Shown: positions 48,421-58,069, numbered from the stretch's first letter. The stretch is 64,000 bases of DNA from an uncultured Clostridia bacterium (GCA_947623205.1 CANQGM010000003.1:92748-156747); one strand, 5' to 3'. Notes: generated by a model not told the origin, from the sequence alone. Numbers and translations: made by a program.

Positions 48421-48693
48421 TTATTTACTTGTTTTTGAACCGGCATGACCTTTAAAAGTTCTTGTCGGTGCAAACTCTCCAAGCTTGTGACCGACCATAT
48501 CTTCTGTTACATATACCGGAACATGCTTACGACCGTCGTGAACGGCGAATGTGTGACCAACGAATTCAGGGAAAATTGTTGAACTTCTTGACCAAGTCTT
48601 TAAAATTTTCTTTTCGCCTGTTTCGTTCATCTCAAGAACCCTTTTGAGCAGTACAGGCTGAACAAAGGGACCCTTTTTAGTACTTCTACTCAT
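48421..48693 (-). CDS. rpsS: 30S ribosomal protein S19
   Basis: 90 aa. [18 protein letters not shown] and [35 protein letters not shown] are diagnostic. Confidence 0.98.
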   Translation of the reverse strand: MSRSTKKGPFVQPVLLKRVLEMNETGEKKILKTWSRSSTIFPEFVGHTFAVHDGRKHVPVYVTEDMVGHKLGEFAPTRTFKGHAGSKTSK

Positions 48694-48716
48694 AGTTATA
48701 AGCTCCTTTCTCTGCC

Positions 48717-49550
48717 TTACTTACCGTTTCTTCTGCGAACGATAAGCTTATCGCTGCTCTTGTTATTTTTACGGGTTTTATATCCGAGTGCGGGTTTACC
48801 CCAAGGGGTAACAGGTCCCGGACGACCTACCGGAGATTTACCTTCACCGCCGCCGTGCGGGTGATCGTTCGGGTTCATTACAGAACCGCGGACCGTAGGT
48901 CTCCAGCCCATATTTCTTTTACGTCCGGCTTTACCGATTTTTACATTTTCATGGTCAATGTTTCCTACCTGTCCGATTGTAGCCATACAGTTTTCGGGAA
49001 CATTTCTGAGCTCGCCCGAAGGCAGTCTTAAAAGCGCCAAGCCGTTTTCTTTAGCCATAAGCTGAGCCATATTGCCTGCCGAACGTGCAAGCTGTGCGCC
49101 TCTGCCGGGATAAAGCTCAACATTATGAATAAATGTACCTACCGGAATAGCTGTAAGCGGTAATGCGTTGCCGGGTTTAATATCCGCGTCGGCGCCTGCA
49201 ACTACCATATCGCCCACTTTAAGTCCTTCGGGAGCAATAATGTAAGCTTTTTCGCCGTCAGTGTACTCAATAAGAGCAATAAATGCTGAACGGTTTGGGT
49301 CGTACTCTAATGTTTTTACTGTGCCTTCAACGCCAAATTTCTGACGCTTGAAGTCAATAATGCGGTACTTTCTGCGGTTGCCGCCGCCTCTGTGGCGAAC
49401 AGTAATTCTGCCGTAGCTGTTGCGGCCTGCTTTTTTATTTAAAGGCGCCAGCAAGCTTTTCTCCGGCTCAACCTTTGAAAGACCTGAATAATCTGTTACC
49501 GACGTATTTCTTCTTGAATTAATTGTCGGTTTATATACTTTAATGGCCAT
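48717..49550 (-). CDS. rplB: 50S ribosomal protein L2
   Basis: 277 aa. The peptidyl-transferase-proximal signature [35 protein letters not shown] is intact. About 80 bp with two small hairpins separates it from rplW. Confidence 0.98.
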   Translation of the reverse strand: MAIKVYKPTINSRRNTSVTDYSGLSKVEPEKSLLAPLNKKAGRNSYGRITVRHRGGGNRRKYRIIDFKRQKFGVEGTVKTLEYDPNRSAFIALIEYTDGEKAYIIAPEGLKVGDMVVAGADADIKPGNALPLTAIPVGTFIHNVELYPGRGAQLARSAGNMAQLMAKENGLALLRLPSGELRNVPENCMATIGQVGNIDHENVKIGKAGRKRNMGWRPTVRGSVMNPNDHPHGGGEGKSPVGRPGPVTPWGKPALGYKTRKNNKSSDKLIVRRRNGK

Positions 49551-49630
49551 TTGGTTTCACTCTCCTCATGATGGCTTTGCGGGAATATGGCGTTTCCCAT
49601 ACATTCTGCCTGAAATATGCAGTTTCAGGT

Positions 49631-49924
49631 TTACATCATGCCTTCAAAAAATTCGATAGGCTTGCTGTCCTCTTTAAGTGTAACAATTGCTTTTTTCCAG
49701 CTTTTTGTATAACCGCCGTTGTTTCTGCCCTGACGGCGGAATTTGCCGCGCACATTTAATGTGTTTACCTTAGCAACCTTAACTTTAAAGACCTCTTCAC
49801 AAGCTTTTGCAATTTCAATTTTATTTGCTGATTTTGCAACTTCGAAAGTATATACTTTATTAGCTGCGCCCAGCATACTTTTTTCTGTAATTATGGGGCG
49901 AATTATAATGTCATGAGCTATCAT
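49631..49924 (-). CDS. rplW: 50S ribosomal protein L23
   Basis: 97 aa. [26 protein letters not shown] and [25 protein letters not shown]. It overlaps rplD by 4 bp. Tunnel-exit docking site for SRP and trigger factor. Confidence 0.98.
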   Translation of the reverse strand: MIAHDIIIRPIITEKSMLGAANKVYTFEVAKSANKIEIAKACEEVFKVKVAKVNTLNVRGKFRRQGRNNGGYTKSWKKAIVTLKEDSKPIEFFEGMM

Positions 49925-50544
49925 GCATATACCTCCTCAATTTTGCTTACGGCGTCTTTAACAATAACAAGCTTGTCGGCATTAAGTATGTCATAAACAT
50001 TAAGAGTATTTACCTGAGCTGTTTTAACGCCGGGAATGTTATTTGCCGATTTAATAATTTTGCTGTCAACTTCGGGAAGAACAATAAGAGCCTTCTTTTC
50101 AGCCTCAATTGCCTTAAGCATTGCAACCATTGTCTTTGTTTTATATTCGCTCATTGTAATTGAATCAACAACTATAATTTCATTTTCTTTAGCCTTTGAA
50201 GAGAAAGCCGACTTCATAGCGAGTCTTCTGACCTTCTTATTTACAGAAAATCTGTAATCCCTCGGCTTTGGAGCAAATACAACGCCGCCGTGCGTCCACT
50301 GGGGCGAACGGGTCGAACCCTGTCTTGCGCGGCCGGTGCCTTTCTGTCTCCATGGCTTTTTTCCGCCGCCGGAAACCTCTGCCCTTGTAAGAGCGGACTG
50401 TGTGCCCTGACGCTGTGCAGCAAGGTAATTAACTACCATTTGATGCATAACGGCTGCGTTTGGCTCAATACCGAACACAGAGTCGGCGAGGTCGATCGTG
50501 CCGACCTTTTTGCCTTCCATATCTACTACTGCTAAATTTGGCAT
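49921..50544 (-). CDS. rplD: 50S ribosomal protein L4
   Basis: 207 aa. The basic loop [36 protein letters not shown] is conserved. In E. coli L4 represses the S10 operon by attenuation, which is relevant to the hairpin in the leader upstream of rpsJ. Confidence 0.98.
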   Translation of the reverse strand: MPNLAVVDMEGKKVGTIDLADSVFGIEPNAAVMHQMVVNYLAAQRQGTQSALTRAEVSGGGKKPWRQKGTGRARQGSTRSPQWTHGGVVFAPKPRDYRFSVNKKVRRLAMKSAFSSKAKENEIIVVDSITMSEYKTKTMVAMLKAIEAEKKALIVLPEVDSKIIKSANNIPGVKTAQVNTLNVYDILNADKLVIVKDAVSKIEEVYA

Positions 50545-50560
50545 TTATAATCCCCCTCTC

Positions 50561-51193
50561 TTAAGCTTTAACGGAATCTTTAATTACAACGATTCCCTTA
50601 TTCGGTCCGGGAACAGCACCCTTAACAGCAATAAGGTTGTTTTCAGCGTCAACCTTAACAACTGTGAGGTTCTGTACCGTTACCTGTTCTGCGCCGAGAT
50701 GACCTGCCATTCTTTTTCCCTTCCAAACGCGTGAGGGCGATGAGCAGGCGCCGATTGAGCCGCCGTGGCGAACGCAGGGACCTGTACCGTGAGATTCTTT
50801 AAGGCGTTTAAAATTCCAGCGCTTAATAACGCCTGCGGTACCCTTACCTTTGCTTTTGCCGGTTACGTCAATCTTGTCTCCGGGGGTGAATACATCTGCC
50901 TTAACGAGGTCGCCTATATTATAAGCGTCTGTATCGTTAAAGCGGAACTCTTTAAGAGTCTTTTTGGGAGCTACGCCGGATTTATCAAAAAATCCCTTCA
51001 TCGGCTTGTTAACCTTGTTTGGCTTCAAGTCGCCAAATCCAAGCTGAACTGATGCGTAGCCGTCGTTTTCAACTGTTTTTTTGGCTGTTACCACGCAAGG
51101 GCCTGCCTCAACAACAGTTACGGGAATAACAACTCCCTTTTCATCGAAAATCTGCGTCATGCCGATTTTCTTTCCGATGATTGCTTTTTGCAT
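50561..51193 (-). CDS. rplC: 50S ribosomal protein L3
   Basis: 210 aa. [68 protein letters not shown]. Confidence 0.98.
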   Translation of the reverse strand: MQKAIIGKKIGMTQIFDEKGVVIPVTVVEAGPCVVTAKKTVENDGYASVQLGFGDLKPNKVNKPMKGFFDKSGVAPKKTLKEFRFNDTDAYNIGDLVKADVFTPGDKIDVTGKSKGKGTAGVIKRWNFKRLKESHGTGPCVRHGGSIGACSSPSRVWKGKRMAGHLGAEQVTVQNLTVVKVDAENNLIAVKGAVPGPNKGIVVIKDSVKA

Positions 51194-51266
51194 TTGTATA
51201 TCCTCCTTGTAGGTTATTGGTTGGTTCTCACCAACATGACCCTGTCTGCTTCAGGTTGGTATTGTA

Positions 51267-51578
51267 TTATAACTTAATTTCAATATCAACACCGGCAGGG
51301 AGCTCTAAGTTCATAAGAGCCTCAACTGTCTTGTTAGACGGTCTTAAGATGTCAATAAGACGTTTATGAGTTCTAACCTCAAACTGCTCGCGGCTGTCCT
51401 TGTACTTGTGAACAGCACGAAGAATCGTTACGACCTGCTTTTCTGTCGGAAGCGGAACCGGACCTGATATTCTTGCCCCGGTACGCTTAGCTGTTGATAC
51501 TATTCTTGCAGCAGACTGATCGACGAGCTGATGATCGTAACCCTTTAATCTTATTCTGATCTTATCCTTGACTGCCAT
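51267..51578 (-). CDS. rpsJ: 30S ribosomal protein S10 (NusE)
   Basis: 103 aa, first gene of the cluster. [40 protein letters not shown]. It also acts as NusE in transcription antitermination. AAGGAGG lies upstream. Confidence 0.98.
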   Translation of the reverse strand: MAVKDKIRIRLKGYDHQLVDQSAARIVSTAKRTGARISGPVPLPTEKQVVTILRAVHKYKDSREQFEVRTHKRLIDILRPSNKTVEALMNLELPAGVDIEIKL

Positions 51579-51869
51579 TGTCGTCGCCTCCTTAAAAATT
51601 TAGTTGGCGGGCGTTTGCTTCAAAACTTTTTTCAACCTTGCCGGGTGTTTCTTGACCCGACATTAAAAAACCCGTTTAACTATTCAGTTAACCGGCATTG
51701 TTCTGAAAGCGTTTGAGCGCAATTACGGCTAAGCAACCCTATTGCCGCAATTCTCTCGGTGTTTCATTGTAATCGCCCGGTTTAAAATCGGACATACTCC
51801 ACGGAAAAACCGACCCTTTGGCCGCAACCTCCCGCTTCATCGCATATCTTGTGCAGTCACGCAAGCATT
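51579..51869 (-). promoter_or_regulatory. Structured leader of the S10-spc-alpha operon
   Basis: About 290 nt are transcribed before rpsJ with no ORF. Minus-strand structures in order: a GC-rich 5' third; a 9-bp hairpin AATTGCGGC / GCCGTAATT; an attenuator-like hairpin with a U-run (51665-51694); and GTCGGGT / ACACCCGGC (about 51640-51661). Such leaders commonly mediate autogenous control by a ribosomal protein. I do not recognise a named Rfam family. Confidence 0.65.
51665..51694 (-). terminator. Attenuator-like terminator in the S10 leader
   Basis: Minus strand: CCGGTTAACT, loop GAAT, AGTTAAACGG, then GTTTTTT. This is an intrinsic terminator placed inside the leader, about 85 bases before rpsJ, with no gene before it to terminate. 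Confidence 0.75.
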
Positions 51870-51898
51870 ATTATACAATGAAAGTTAATTTAATTCAA
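51870..51898 (-). promoter_or_regulatory. Promoter of the ribosomal supercluster
   Basis: Minus strand: TTGAAT (51898-51893), 17 bp, TATAAT (51875-51870). Confidence 0.75.
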
Positions 51899-51967
51899 CT
51901 ATTTTCCAAAAAATATATGTAGAATTTTTGAACTTTTATTTCTAATATTTTATGCAATTTTTACATA

Positions 51968-51997
51968 TTGTAAATACACCCTATTATCCTGTATAAT
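51968..51997 (+). promoter_or_regulatory. Promoter for the adenosyltransferase gene
   Basis: TTGTAA (51968-51973), 18 bp, TATAAT (51992-51997), about 85 bases before the ATG. Confidence 0.5.
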
Positions 51998-52083
51998 TAT
52001 GATAATATATCTATATTATTCTTCACTTTTTAAGTCTGCGCTTCATATTCTGCACATTAAATTCATTAAGAAAGGTCGATATA

Positions 52084-52599
52084 ATGAAACATATTTACTA
52101 CGGTGACGGAAAGGGAAAAACCACAGCGTCTGTCGGCATTGCTGTAAGAGCTGCCGGAAGTAATTTAAAAGTTCTTTTTGTGCAGTTTTTAAAGACCGAA
52201 TTTTCAGGGGAACGTCATGTGTTGAGCCATACCGAAAATGTAACTGTTACCTTTTGCCCGCTTGAACTTAAATTTACATTTGATATGGATGAAAAGGAAA
52301 AAGCCCATGCGTCAAAAATATTTAAAGGTATTTTTGAGCGAAGCGTAACAACTGCATTGACCGAAAAGTACGATATGATCGTACTGGACGAGGTGTTTGA
52401 GGCAATTAATTACGATATGCTTAGTGAAACCGATGTTTATGAATTTATCACAAACGCCCCAAGCAGCATGGAAATTATAATGACGGGACATAATCCTCCT
52501 CAAAAATTTATAGATGTTTCTGATTATGTTACGGAATTTAAAAAGATAAAGCATCCGTTTGACCGCGGAATTACCGGACGTATCGGCATTGAGTTTTAA
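52084..52599 (+). CDS. Cob(I)yrinic acid a,c-diamide adenosyltransferase-like ATPase (CobA/CobO/BtuR family)
   Basis: 171 aa. The P-loop is YYGDGKGKTTASVGIAVRAAG (residues 5-25). QFLKTEFSGERHVL and the Walker B-like IVLDEVFEAINYDML follow, then TGHNPPQKFIDVSDYVTEFKKIKHPFDRGI. The family adenosylates the cobalt of corrinoids. No other cobamide genes are nearby. AAAGG precedes the ATG. It is the last host gene before the mobile element. Confidence 0.9.
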   Translation: MKHIYYGDGKGKTTASVGIAVRAAGSNLKVLFVQFLKTEFSGERHVLSHTENVTVTFCPLELKFTFDMDEKEKAHASKIFKGIFERSVTTALTEKYDMIVLDEVFEAINYDMLSETDVYEFITNAPSSMEIIMTGHNPPQKFIDVSDYVTEFKKIKHPFDRGITGRIGIEF

Positions 52600-52619
52600 A
52601 ATTAACTTTATATTATATA

Positions 52620-52662
52620 GGGACTGCGGCAGGGTTAAAATCTGTTGCAGTCCCTTTTTATA
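52620..52662 (+). terminator. Terminator after the adenosyltransferase gene
   Basis: GGGACTGC / GCAGTCCC with an internally paired loop, then TTTTTAT. Confidence 0.8.
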
Positions 52663-52726
52663 AAAATAATTCCTATTTCATCTTAATATACAAATACTTG
52701 TAATCAATAATAATATTTTGAAAATC

Positions 52727-52762
52727 CTGAAAAAAGGCACTAATCAAACGATTAGCGCCTTT
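52727..52762 (-). terminator. Original tRNA-fMet terminator, now split off by the IME
   Basis: Minus strand: AAAGGCGCTAATC, loop GTTT, GATTAGTGCCTTT, then TTT. It lies just past the left att copy and reads on from what would be the 3' end of tRNA-fMet. It is therefore probably the native terminator, now 11 kb from the gene. Confidence 0.7.
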
Positions 52763-52765
52763 AAA

Positions 52766-52779
52766 TGGTTGCGGGAGCC
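52766..52779. repeat. Left att core repeat
   Basis: TGGTTGCGGGAGCC, an exact copy of the last 14 bases (CCA end) of tRNA-fMet at 63712-63725. It marks the left junction of the IME with the chromosome. Confidence 0.88.
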
Positions 52780-52810
52780 TTGTAAAACAGCGTAGTTTCG
52801 GCGTGTTTAG

Positions 52811-52843
52811 GCTCTGACAGCATATTTGACAGTATTTCGACTG
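52811..52843. repeat. Integrase arm-type repeats, left end
   Basis: TCTGACAGCATATTTGACAG and the overlapping TTTGACAGTATTTCGACTG match the tandem repeat unit at 63532-63573 (core TTGACAG...TTTGACTG) in the same orientation. They lie 32 bp inside the left att. Confidence 0.65.
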
Positions 52844-52847
52844 ATTT

Positions 52848-54006
52848 TTATAAAATTGCCAAATTAATTTTTCTCATATATTCATCTGCAATACTGCAAT
52901 GCTCGGACTCGTACTGTTCAAACACATCACAGTAAGTATCAAGCGTTACAGATATATCTTTATGCCCAAGTATCTTTTGTAATACTTTAGCGTCCATACC
53001 GGCCTCGATACTACGTGTGGCGAATGTGTGTCTGAGAGAATGTAAATCGACCTTGCCAATTACGGAGCTGTCAATAATATCAAAGTTTTTCAAAGCTTTG
53101 GAGTAATTGTAATTGACTTGCTGAGTAGTGACAATTTTTCCGTTATCAGATGTAAAAAGCAAACCGCTTGTCTTATCACCGATAAGACTTTTTAGAAATT
53201 GGGCAATATCATCATTAATATGCAACGCCCTCATTCCTGCTTCTGTTTTTGTATCATTGACAGTAGTGGTATTGTTAGCACCTCTTGTTACGGTTTTACA
53301 GACATTAATTGTTTTTTTTGCTAAAGTCAATATCTTCAACGCACAAGGCGCATACCTCGCCCATACGCATACCTGTAAAAAGTGACAGCAACATAGCCTC
53401 GGAATACAGTATATCATTATTTTTCAATACATCAATCAGCTTTGATTGTTCATCAATAGTCAAACCGCGCACCTTAGTTTGTTTCTGCTTGGATTTTGGT
53501 TTTCTAAAGTCCTCCATAGGATTTTTTGCAATTATTTCCTTTTTTATAGAGCACTTAAACACATAGCTTAACAATTGATATATCTTATCAATACAAGATT
53601 GAGAATAATCAATATTTTCAATGAAGAATTTTTTTATAATATCCTCAGTAATATCTTGAATAGGAATATCATAAATAGGTTTAAGCATATTCAAGGTTGC
53701 TTTTTTGCGGTCATATGAAGATATACGAAGCTCATTGAGTGCTAACTGTTCGTCAATCATACTTTCAGCAAAATCAAACAGAGTTATTTTATTGCGTTTA
53801 ATATATGCTCCTGATTTGGATTGATGCTCGATTTCTGACAACTTGTTTCTGACTTCTGTTTTAGAGTGTCCGTAAACAGTCTTACGCTCTATCTTGCCGT
53901 TGCCTGTGTCAACGTTGATTTGTCCTGCATATCGATTACGACTTTCAACAAAGTATATCGAACCTCTGCCGTATGTATTGCGTTTTTTGTCTTTAGGACT
54001 TTTAAT
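52848..54006 (-). pseudogene. int: Tyrosine integrase, frameshifted at an A8 run
   Basis: Together the two frames encode a ~385-aa Tn916-type integrase. The N-terminal arm-binding and core-binding domains run from 54006 to about 53316. The catalytic domain has R (SLFTGMRMGEV), H-x-x-R (DLHSLRHTFATR), H (LGHKDIS) and the nucleophile Y (VTLDTY), all intact. The reading frame breaks at eight A residues (53312-53319); one fewer A would join ...DIDFSKK to TINVCKTVTRG. Upstream of LSEIEHQ the frame stays open to a TAG at 54028 without ATG, GTG or TTG at its head. The best initiation site is ATT at 54006, 6 bases after AAGGAAGG. It may be a real pseudogene, a sequencing error or a slippage-controlled gene. 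Confidence 0.85.
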
Positions 54007-54146
54007 AATAATCCTTCCTTTCTTTCCCTAAAGACACATAAGAAAAATATCTTATTTATATGTTACCATATCATTAATTTATGTCAATAGAGATTAATAA
54101 AATTAGATTTATATTCATTCTCATTTTCTTACTCTCCGATTATCTT

Positions 54147-54323
54147 TTACACTCTTCTTTTTCTTGCCCAATCAAGAAATGCCTGCTCATTAACCTTGAA
54201 TGCTCGCCCTGTGCGGATAAGAGGGAAATCTGCCCTCATCATAATTTGTCTTGCAGTCGGGAGTGAACAATTAAGTGCAGCTGCCACTTCTTTTGTATTA
54301 AGGAATTTTAAATCGTTATTCAT
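54147..54323 (-). CDS. xis: Excisionase / helix-turn-helix domain protein
   Basis: 58 aa from the ATG with GGAAGTGA upstream. FLNTKEVAAALNCSLPTARQIMMRADFPLIRTGRAFKVNEQAFLDWARKR is a MerR-like winged HTH of the excisionase type. It lies directly upstream of int on the same strand, the usual Tn916-like order, and should bind near the att ends to direct excision. Confidence 0.88.
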   Translation of the reverse strand: MNNDLKFLNTKEVAAALNCSLPTARQIMMRADFPLIRTGRAFKVNEQAFLDWARKRRV

Positions 54324-54703
54324 AAGCTCACTTCCTTTCATAGAAACAACCCAAAAACGAATTCTTAATTATCTCTTATTTTGTCTTTATTATACCATAT
54401 TTTAACTAAAAATGCAAATTTTAGCGCAAAAATTGTCATTTCATTTTATACTGATAAATGAGGAAAAAATGAATTGAAAAAATTTTTTCAAAAAATTTTT
54501 TGTTTTTTTACATATTTATTCTGTTATTTAATCGTAAATCTTAATATAAAGTTAAAAATTTTCAGACAAGGCTAAATTATTAAAGACTGACTTCTATAAT
54601 TTTACAGGTTGTATATTGTACAGGGGGCAAGAGAGAAACGGAGCAATCGTTTCCCTCTTGATGTATATTTAAAATAAACATAATATAACTGCCCTGATAT
54701 TCT
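54324..54703. other. AT-rich spacer in the IME
   Basis: No ORF. An imperfect hairpin AAGAGaGAAACG / CGTTTCcCTCTT lies at 54629-54659 and may terminate the primase remnant on the minus strand. Confidence 0.45.
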
Positions 54704-55256
54704 TTAAGAAACTGCTTTATAAGAACTTCTTGCATTTTTTACTCTTAAAATACCTTTGTATGAAGATGAAAGAGAAGGCTGACACCTTCGTGCCATATCA
54801 TTGCCTGTATAATATTTATTCGCCCATTTCGTTAAATTGTATTCCGCTATGAGCATTTCACTTGCGTCCATCAGGTTTCCTGTCGGAAAGCCTGTGGATT
54901 TAAAAATCCAGTCTTTATTATCAGCCAATAAGCTTTTTACCTCTTGAATAAACATATTTTTACCGATAATTGTTCCCGATGGGCAAACTTCTTTACTCCA
55001 AGCTTTGAACAAGTCATACAAAAAACCGAAAGGAACTAAATCCCATACAAAAACATCAAGGAAAGTATCCAAAAAATCTCTGACAGGGTCATTGAATTGC
55101 TTGTATTCAGCTAACATATTTTCACATTCCTGCGGAATATCAAACTCATGGTAATTAGAATTCAGCACCTCATAGAGTACATATTCAAGCACTTCTTTTC
55201 TGTTTAAATAATCGTCTTTGATATAATGCCTTTCTATGTTTTTAAAAAATTTTGAT
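54704..55256 (-). pseudogene. C-terminal fragment of a D5-type phage/plasmid primase-helicase
   Basis: The last ~184 codons of a P4/D5-like replication helicase. SKFFKNIERHYIKDDYLNRKEVLEYVLYEVL and NDPVRDFLDTFLDVFVWDLVPFGFLYDLFKAWSKEVCPSGTIIGKNMFIQEV match the winged-helix tail region of such proteins. The frame is closed by TAA just upstream (about 55257), and there is no start codon, Walker motif or primase domain. It is therefore a 5'-truncated remnant. A GTG at 55192 could only yield a partial product. Confidence 0.72.
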
Positions 55257-55342
55257 TAATATATGATAATGCTGTGATATATTTGCGAATAGTATTTAAT
55301 AAAAAAAATATACACCCCATTATACAATGGAGTGTATTGTGG

Positions 55343-56461
55343 TTAATACCAGCCTGCGTCTCTTACGAGAACAGTTTTTGTTGTAGGTTCGGTTGTTGTT
55401 TTTACTGTCGTGTAAATTCTGTCATGTTTGAGGACAGCTGTGTCAACTACACCTTTCAGATAGTCAGGCAGATTGTTCTGCTCTTTGTGCCAAGCCTCAT
55501 GGTCAGCTACAGCTTGCTTAGCGGTGTCAAAAGCATTATTTAATGCGGTCATATCAGCCATACTGTCAGGATAATATGTTATTTCTACAGGTTCAGTAAG
55601 CGTCAGAAACAGTGGTCTGCCGTCATCACCGACTATCTGGTTTCCGCAACCGCCCCATTCGTCGAATATGGAAGAGCCATCGTAATTACAATAACGGCAG
55701 ATAGAGTGAATCTCAGCTGTCCAATAGTAATCAAGCTTGTCTTCGTGTTCATTGTTATAGATTTCTTGTGTGAGAGAGCCGTTGTAAGGGTTAAAGCCTA
55801 TGTCAAAGACATTCATTGAACCTTCGTCCCAGTATTTATCAGCTGGTGGATTTTCTTTGTTACTGTAGTTCATATTCGGCAGTTTCCAATCATCACTTAA
55901 ATCATGATAGATACCGTTATCGTCTACATAGAACCAATGGTCTGATGAGTGCCAACTGCCGCCATTGTGTTCTCTGAACATGTGAGCTGTAACTTCTTCG
56001 TTATTGAATGTTGTGCCATCTTTATGCATCATAGGTTCAAGACATTTGTTACAAACTTCACAGTTTACGTAATCATATCTCAGTTTAGGTTCTGTCGTGG
56101 TTTCACCGGGAACTGTGACTGTTTCATACTCAGCGTCATGCCAAGTTTTGCCGATATTTTCATTTGTGTTACCACATTCTGCGGCGTATCTCTGCACCTC
56201 TGTTGCGTCAAGGATATTGATTCTGCCGTCGGCATTTGTGTCTGCTACGAATTTTTGGTCGTCTGTAAATTCGTCAAGACAAGCGACATAAAGCTGTATT
56301 TCTGTTGTGTCAAGGACATTTACAACTCCGTCATAGTTTACGTCACCGAGTATGATTTTATCTGTTGTCGTTTCTGCGGCGTTTACTGAACATATAGGTG
56401 TTATTGCCGTTGCAAGTGCAAGAGAAAGCACTGTGCTTGCAATTTTTAAACTGCGTTTCAT
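55343..56461 (-). CDS. Secreted protein with N-terminal dockerin-like domain
   Basis: 372 aa. The signal peptide (residues 1-28) ends SVNA. A type I dockerin-like pair of calcium loops follows: GDVNYDGVVNVLDTTEIQLYVA (~39-60) and ADTNADGRINILDATEVQRYAA (~73-94). The remainder is unrecognised: CEVCNKCLEPMMH...H (134-160), ICRYCNYDG (255-261) and GGCG suggest a metal-bound or disulfide domain. NHEAWHKEQNN-type Trp/His segments come late. Dockerins attach proteins to cohesins of cellulosome-like complexes. Here the dockerin is N-terminal, unlike most. It is IME cargo of unknown activity. Confidence 0.85.
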   Translation of the reverse strand: MKRSLKIASTVLSLALATAITPICSVNAAETTTDKIILGDVNYDGVVNVLDTTEIQLYVACLDEFTDDQKFVADTNADGRINILDATEVQRYAAECGNTNENIGKTWHDAEYETVTVPGETTTEPKLRYDYVNCEVCNKCLEPMMHKDGTTFNNEEVTAHMFREHNGGSWHSSDHWFYVDDNGIYHDLSDDWKLPNMNYSNKENPPADKYWDEGSMNVFDIGFNPYNGSLTQEIYNNEHEDKLDYYWTAEIHSICRYCNYDGSSIFDEWGGCGNQIVGDDGRPLFLTLTEPVEITYYPDSMADMTALNNAFDTAKQAVADHEAWHKEQNNLPDYLKGVVDTAVLKHDRIYTTVKTTTEPTTKTVLVRDAGWY

Positions 56462-56714
56462 TATTCTTTCCTCCTGTTAGTTTTAAGCAATAGTATAATA
56501 AAAGATACTTTACATTAATTCACATTAATTTACTTTAATATTATATCATCAGGCAAAACTCTTTTCAATATTTAAAAGAAAATAAATGCAAATAAGTACA
56601 TTTCATATTTTCATACTATCACAAAATTATTTTATAGTCAACTATATTTATATACTTTATCAACACTATTTGTACACTAAATTGGTAAAATAACAGTTGT
56701 GTGGAGGTAAACAT
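56462..56714. other. Divergent promoter region, dockerin gene / XRE regulator
   Basis: 253 bp, AT-rich, no ORF. Probably holds both promoters, but I see no strong consensus. Confidence 0.4.
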
Positions 56715-57008
56715 ATGGTTGACTTTGGAAACAGACTTAAAGAATTACGGCTGAATGCAGGACTTTCACAAAAACAATTAGCTGATAAGCTATGGATTAC
56801 AAAATCGGCAGTCAGCTATTACGAGCTTTCAGAACGCAATCCCTCACCTGAAATATTAATTAAAATTGCAAAGGTATTTCACGTTACAACAGATTATCTG
56901 TTGGGAATTGAAGATAAGCAAAAATATTTAGATGTCAGCGACCTTACAGATGATGAAATTGACCTTTTACAGCATACAATCAATATTATTCGAAAGAACA
57001 GGCTTTAA
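56715..57008 (+). CDS. XRE-family HTH transcriptional regulator
   Basis: 97 aa. FGNRLKELRLNAGLSQKQLADKLWITKSAVSYYELSERNPSPEILIKIAKVFHVTTDYLLG is a complete HTH_3 domain. A ~25-residue acidic C-terminus follows (DDEIDLLQHTINIIRK). The ATG after GGAGGTAAAC is chosen over a GTG inside that site. It may control the dockerin gene or IME excision; the target is unknown. Confidence 0.9.
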   Translation: MVDFGNRLKELRLNAGLSQKQLADKLWITKSAVSYYELSERNPSPEILIKIAKVFHVTTDYLLGIEDKQKYLDVSDLTDDEIDLLQHTINIIRKNRL

Positions 57009-57485
57009 ACGCCTGTTTCAGCCGATTTTACCTTTTTGGATTTCTATATTAAATCACAATGAAAATTGAATACAGGGCAAGCCAAGGGCAAATAAATTGC
57101 TCTTGTGCCGTTTTTACCGTCGGTATGTTTTGTACCGACGGTTTTATTTTTTGTGTCCGATTTTTTAAAGTGTCACGCTCATTTCTCTTTTCCGAGTTGA
57201 ATATCCAAATCGTCACCGCAGGCTTTACCCTCGCATTTTGCAAAATCCGCTTCAATATATCAAACATTGCCCTACGGCGTATCGCTTTGCTTGCTGTTTG
57301 ACATATTTTACGGCTTTTGTTTTATACGATTGTAAAGCCCATACGATGACGATTAGACGAATATTCTAAAATTCAGAAAGGTGCGCAAAAAATAGCGTGA
57401 CAACTTAAAATCGGACTTTTGAAAGCCCACCAATTCAGAATTACCGAATATTCAAAATTTTAAATTAACAAAGGAGCAAACAAAT
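57009..57485. other. Non-coding IME interval
   Basis: About 480 bp. It contains a terminator (57117-57148) and no convincing ORF; the 72-80 aa frames here lack ribosome sites and family similarity. Confidence 0.45.
57117..57148 (+). terminator. Terminator downstream of the XRE gene
   Basis: The stem CCGTCGGTA / TACCGACGG with a 7-base loop is followed by TTTTATTTTTT. Confidence 0.8.
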
Positions 57486-57974
57486 ATGAAATATTTTACA
57501 AACTGCAAAACAGCCGAGGAATTAAAGAAAGAATACAGAAGATCAGCTAAACAGCTTCACCCCGATTTGGGCGGTGATACGGAAGAATTTAAAATTATGC
57601 AAAGCGAATATGAAACACTATGGGAACTCTTGAAAAACGTTCATACCAATTCAGATGGCAAAACCTACACAAAAGAAACAACCGAAACGCCGCAGGAATT
57701 TATAAATATAATAAATTTGCTTACAGGTCTTAATGACATTGAAGTCGAAATCTGCGGCTCTTGGATATGGGTATCGGGTAACACAAGAGAACATAAGGAA
57801 GTTTTAAAATCCTTAAAATTCCGATATGCTCATAAAAAACAGGCTTGGTACTATCATACAGAGCCGTACAGAAAAAAGAGCAAACGAGAATTAACGCTTG
57901 ATGAAATACGTGATATGTTCGGCTCTCAACAATATCAGTCAAAGCAAGAAAGAGAGCTTGCATTACACAGCTAA
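57486..57974 (+). CDS. J-domain (DnaJ-like) protein of mobile elements
   Basis: 162 aa. A minimal J-domain sits at the N-terminus: AEELKKEYRRSAKQLHPDLGG with HPD at 25-27. It is followed by a beta-rich domain (IEVEICGSWIWVSGNTREHKEVLKSLKFRYAHKKQAWYYH) seen in other ICE/plasmid J proteins. AAAGGAG lies upstream. These proteins probably recruit DnaK to replication or transfer complexes; that role is inference. Its last nine codons lie inside the 68-bp repeat. Confidence 0.85.
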   Translation: MKYFTNCKTAEELKKEYRRSAKQLHPDLGGDTEEFKIMQSEYETLWELLKNVHTNSDGKTYTKETTETPQEFINIINLLTGLNDIEVEICGSWIWVSGNTREHKEVLKSLKFRYAHKKQAWYYHTEPYRKKSKRELTLDEIRDMFGSQQYQSKQERELALHS

Positions 57975-58013
57975 AATTACAGGCTGTCGTAAATCTAAAA
58001 TTTACGACAGCCT
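57946..58013. repeat. 68-bp direct repeat, copy 1 (contains bidirectional terminator)
   Basis: Identical over all 68 bases to 61716-61783. It includes the 3' end of the J-domain gene and the 14-bp palindromic stem AGGCTGTCGTAAAT / ATTTACGACAGCCT. It ends the J-protein transcript and, on the other strand, the cargo operon. Confidence 0.93.
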
Positions 58014-58069
58014 CACAAAAGCCCTGATACGCAAAACCATATCGGGGGTAAAGACATCAAATTTATTTT

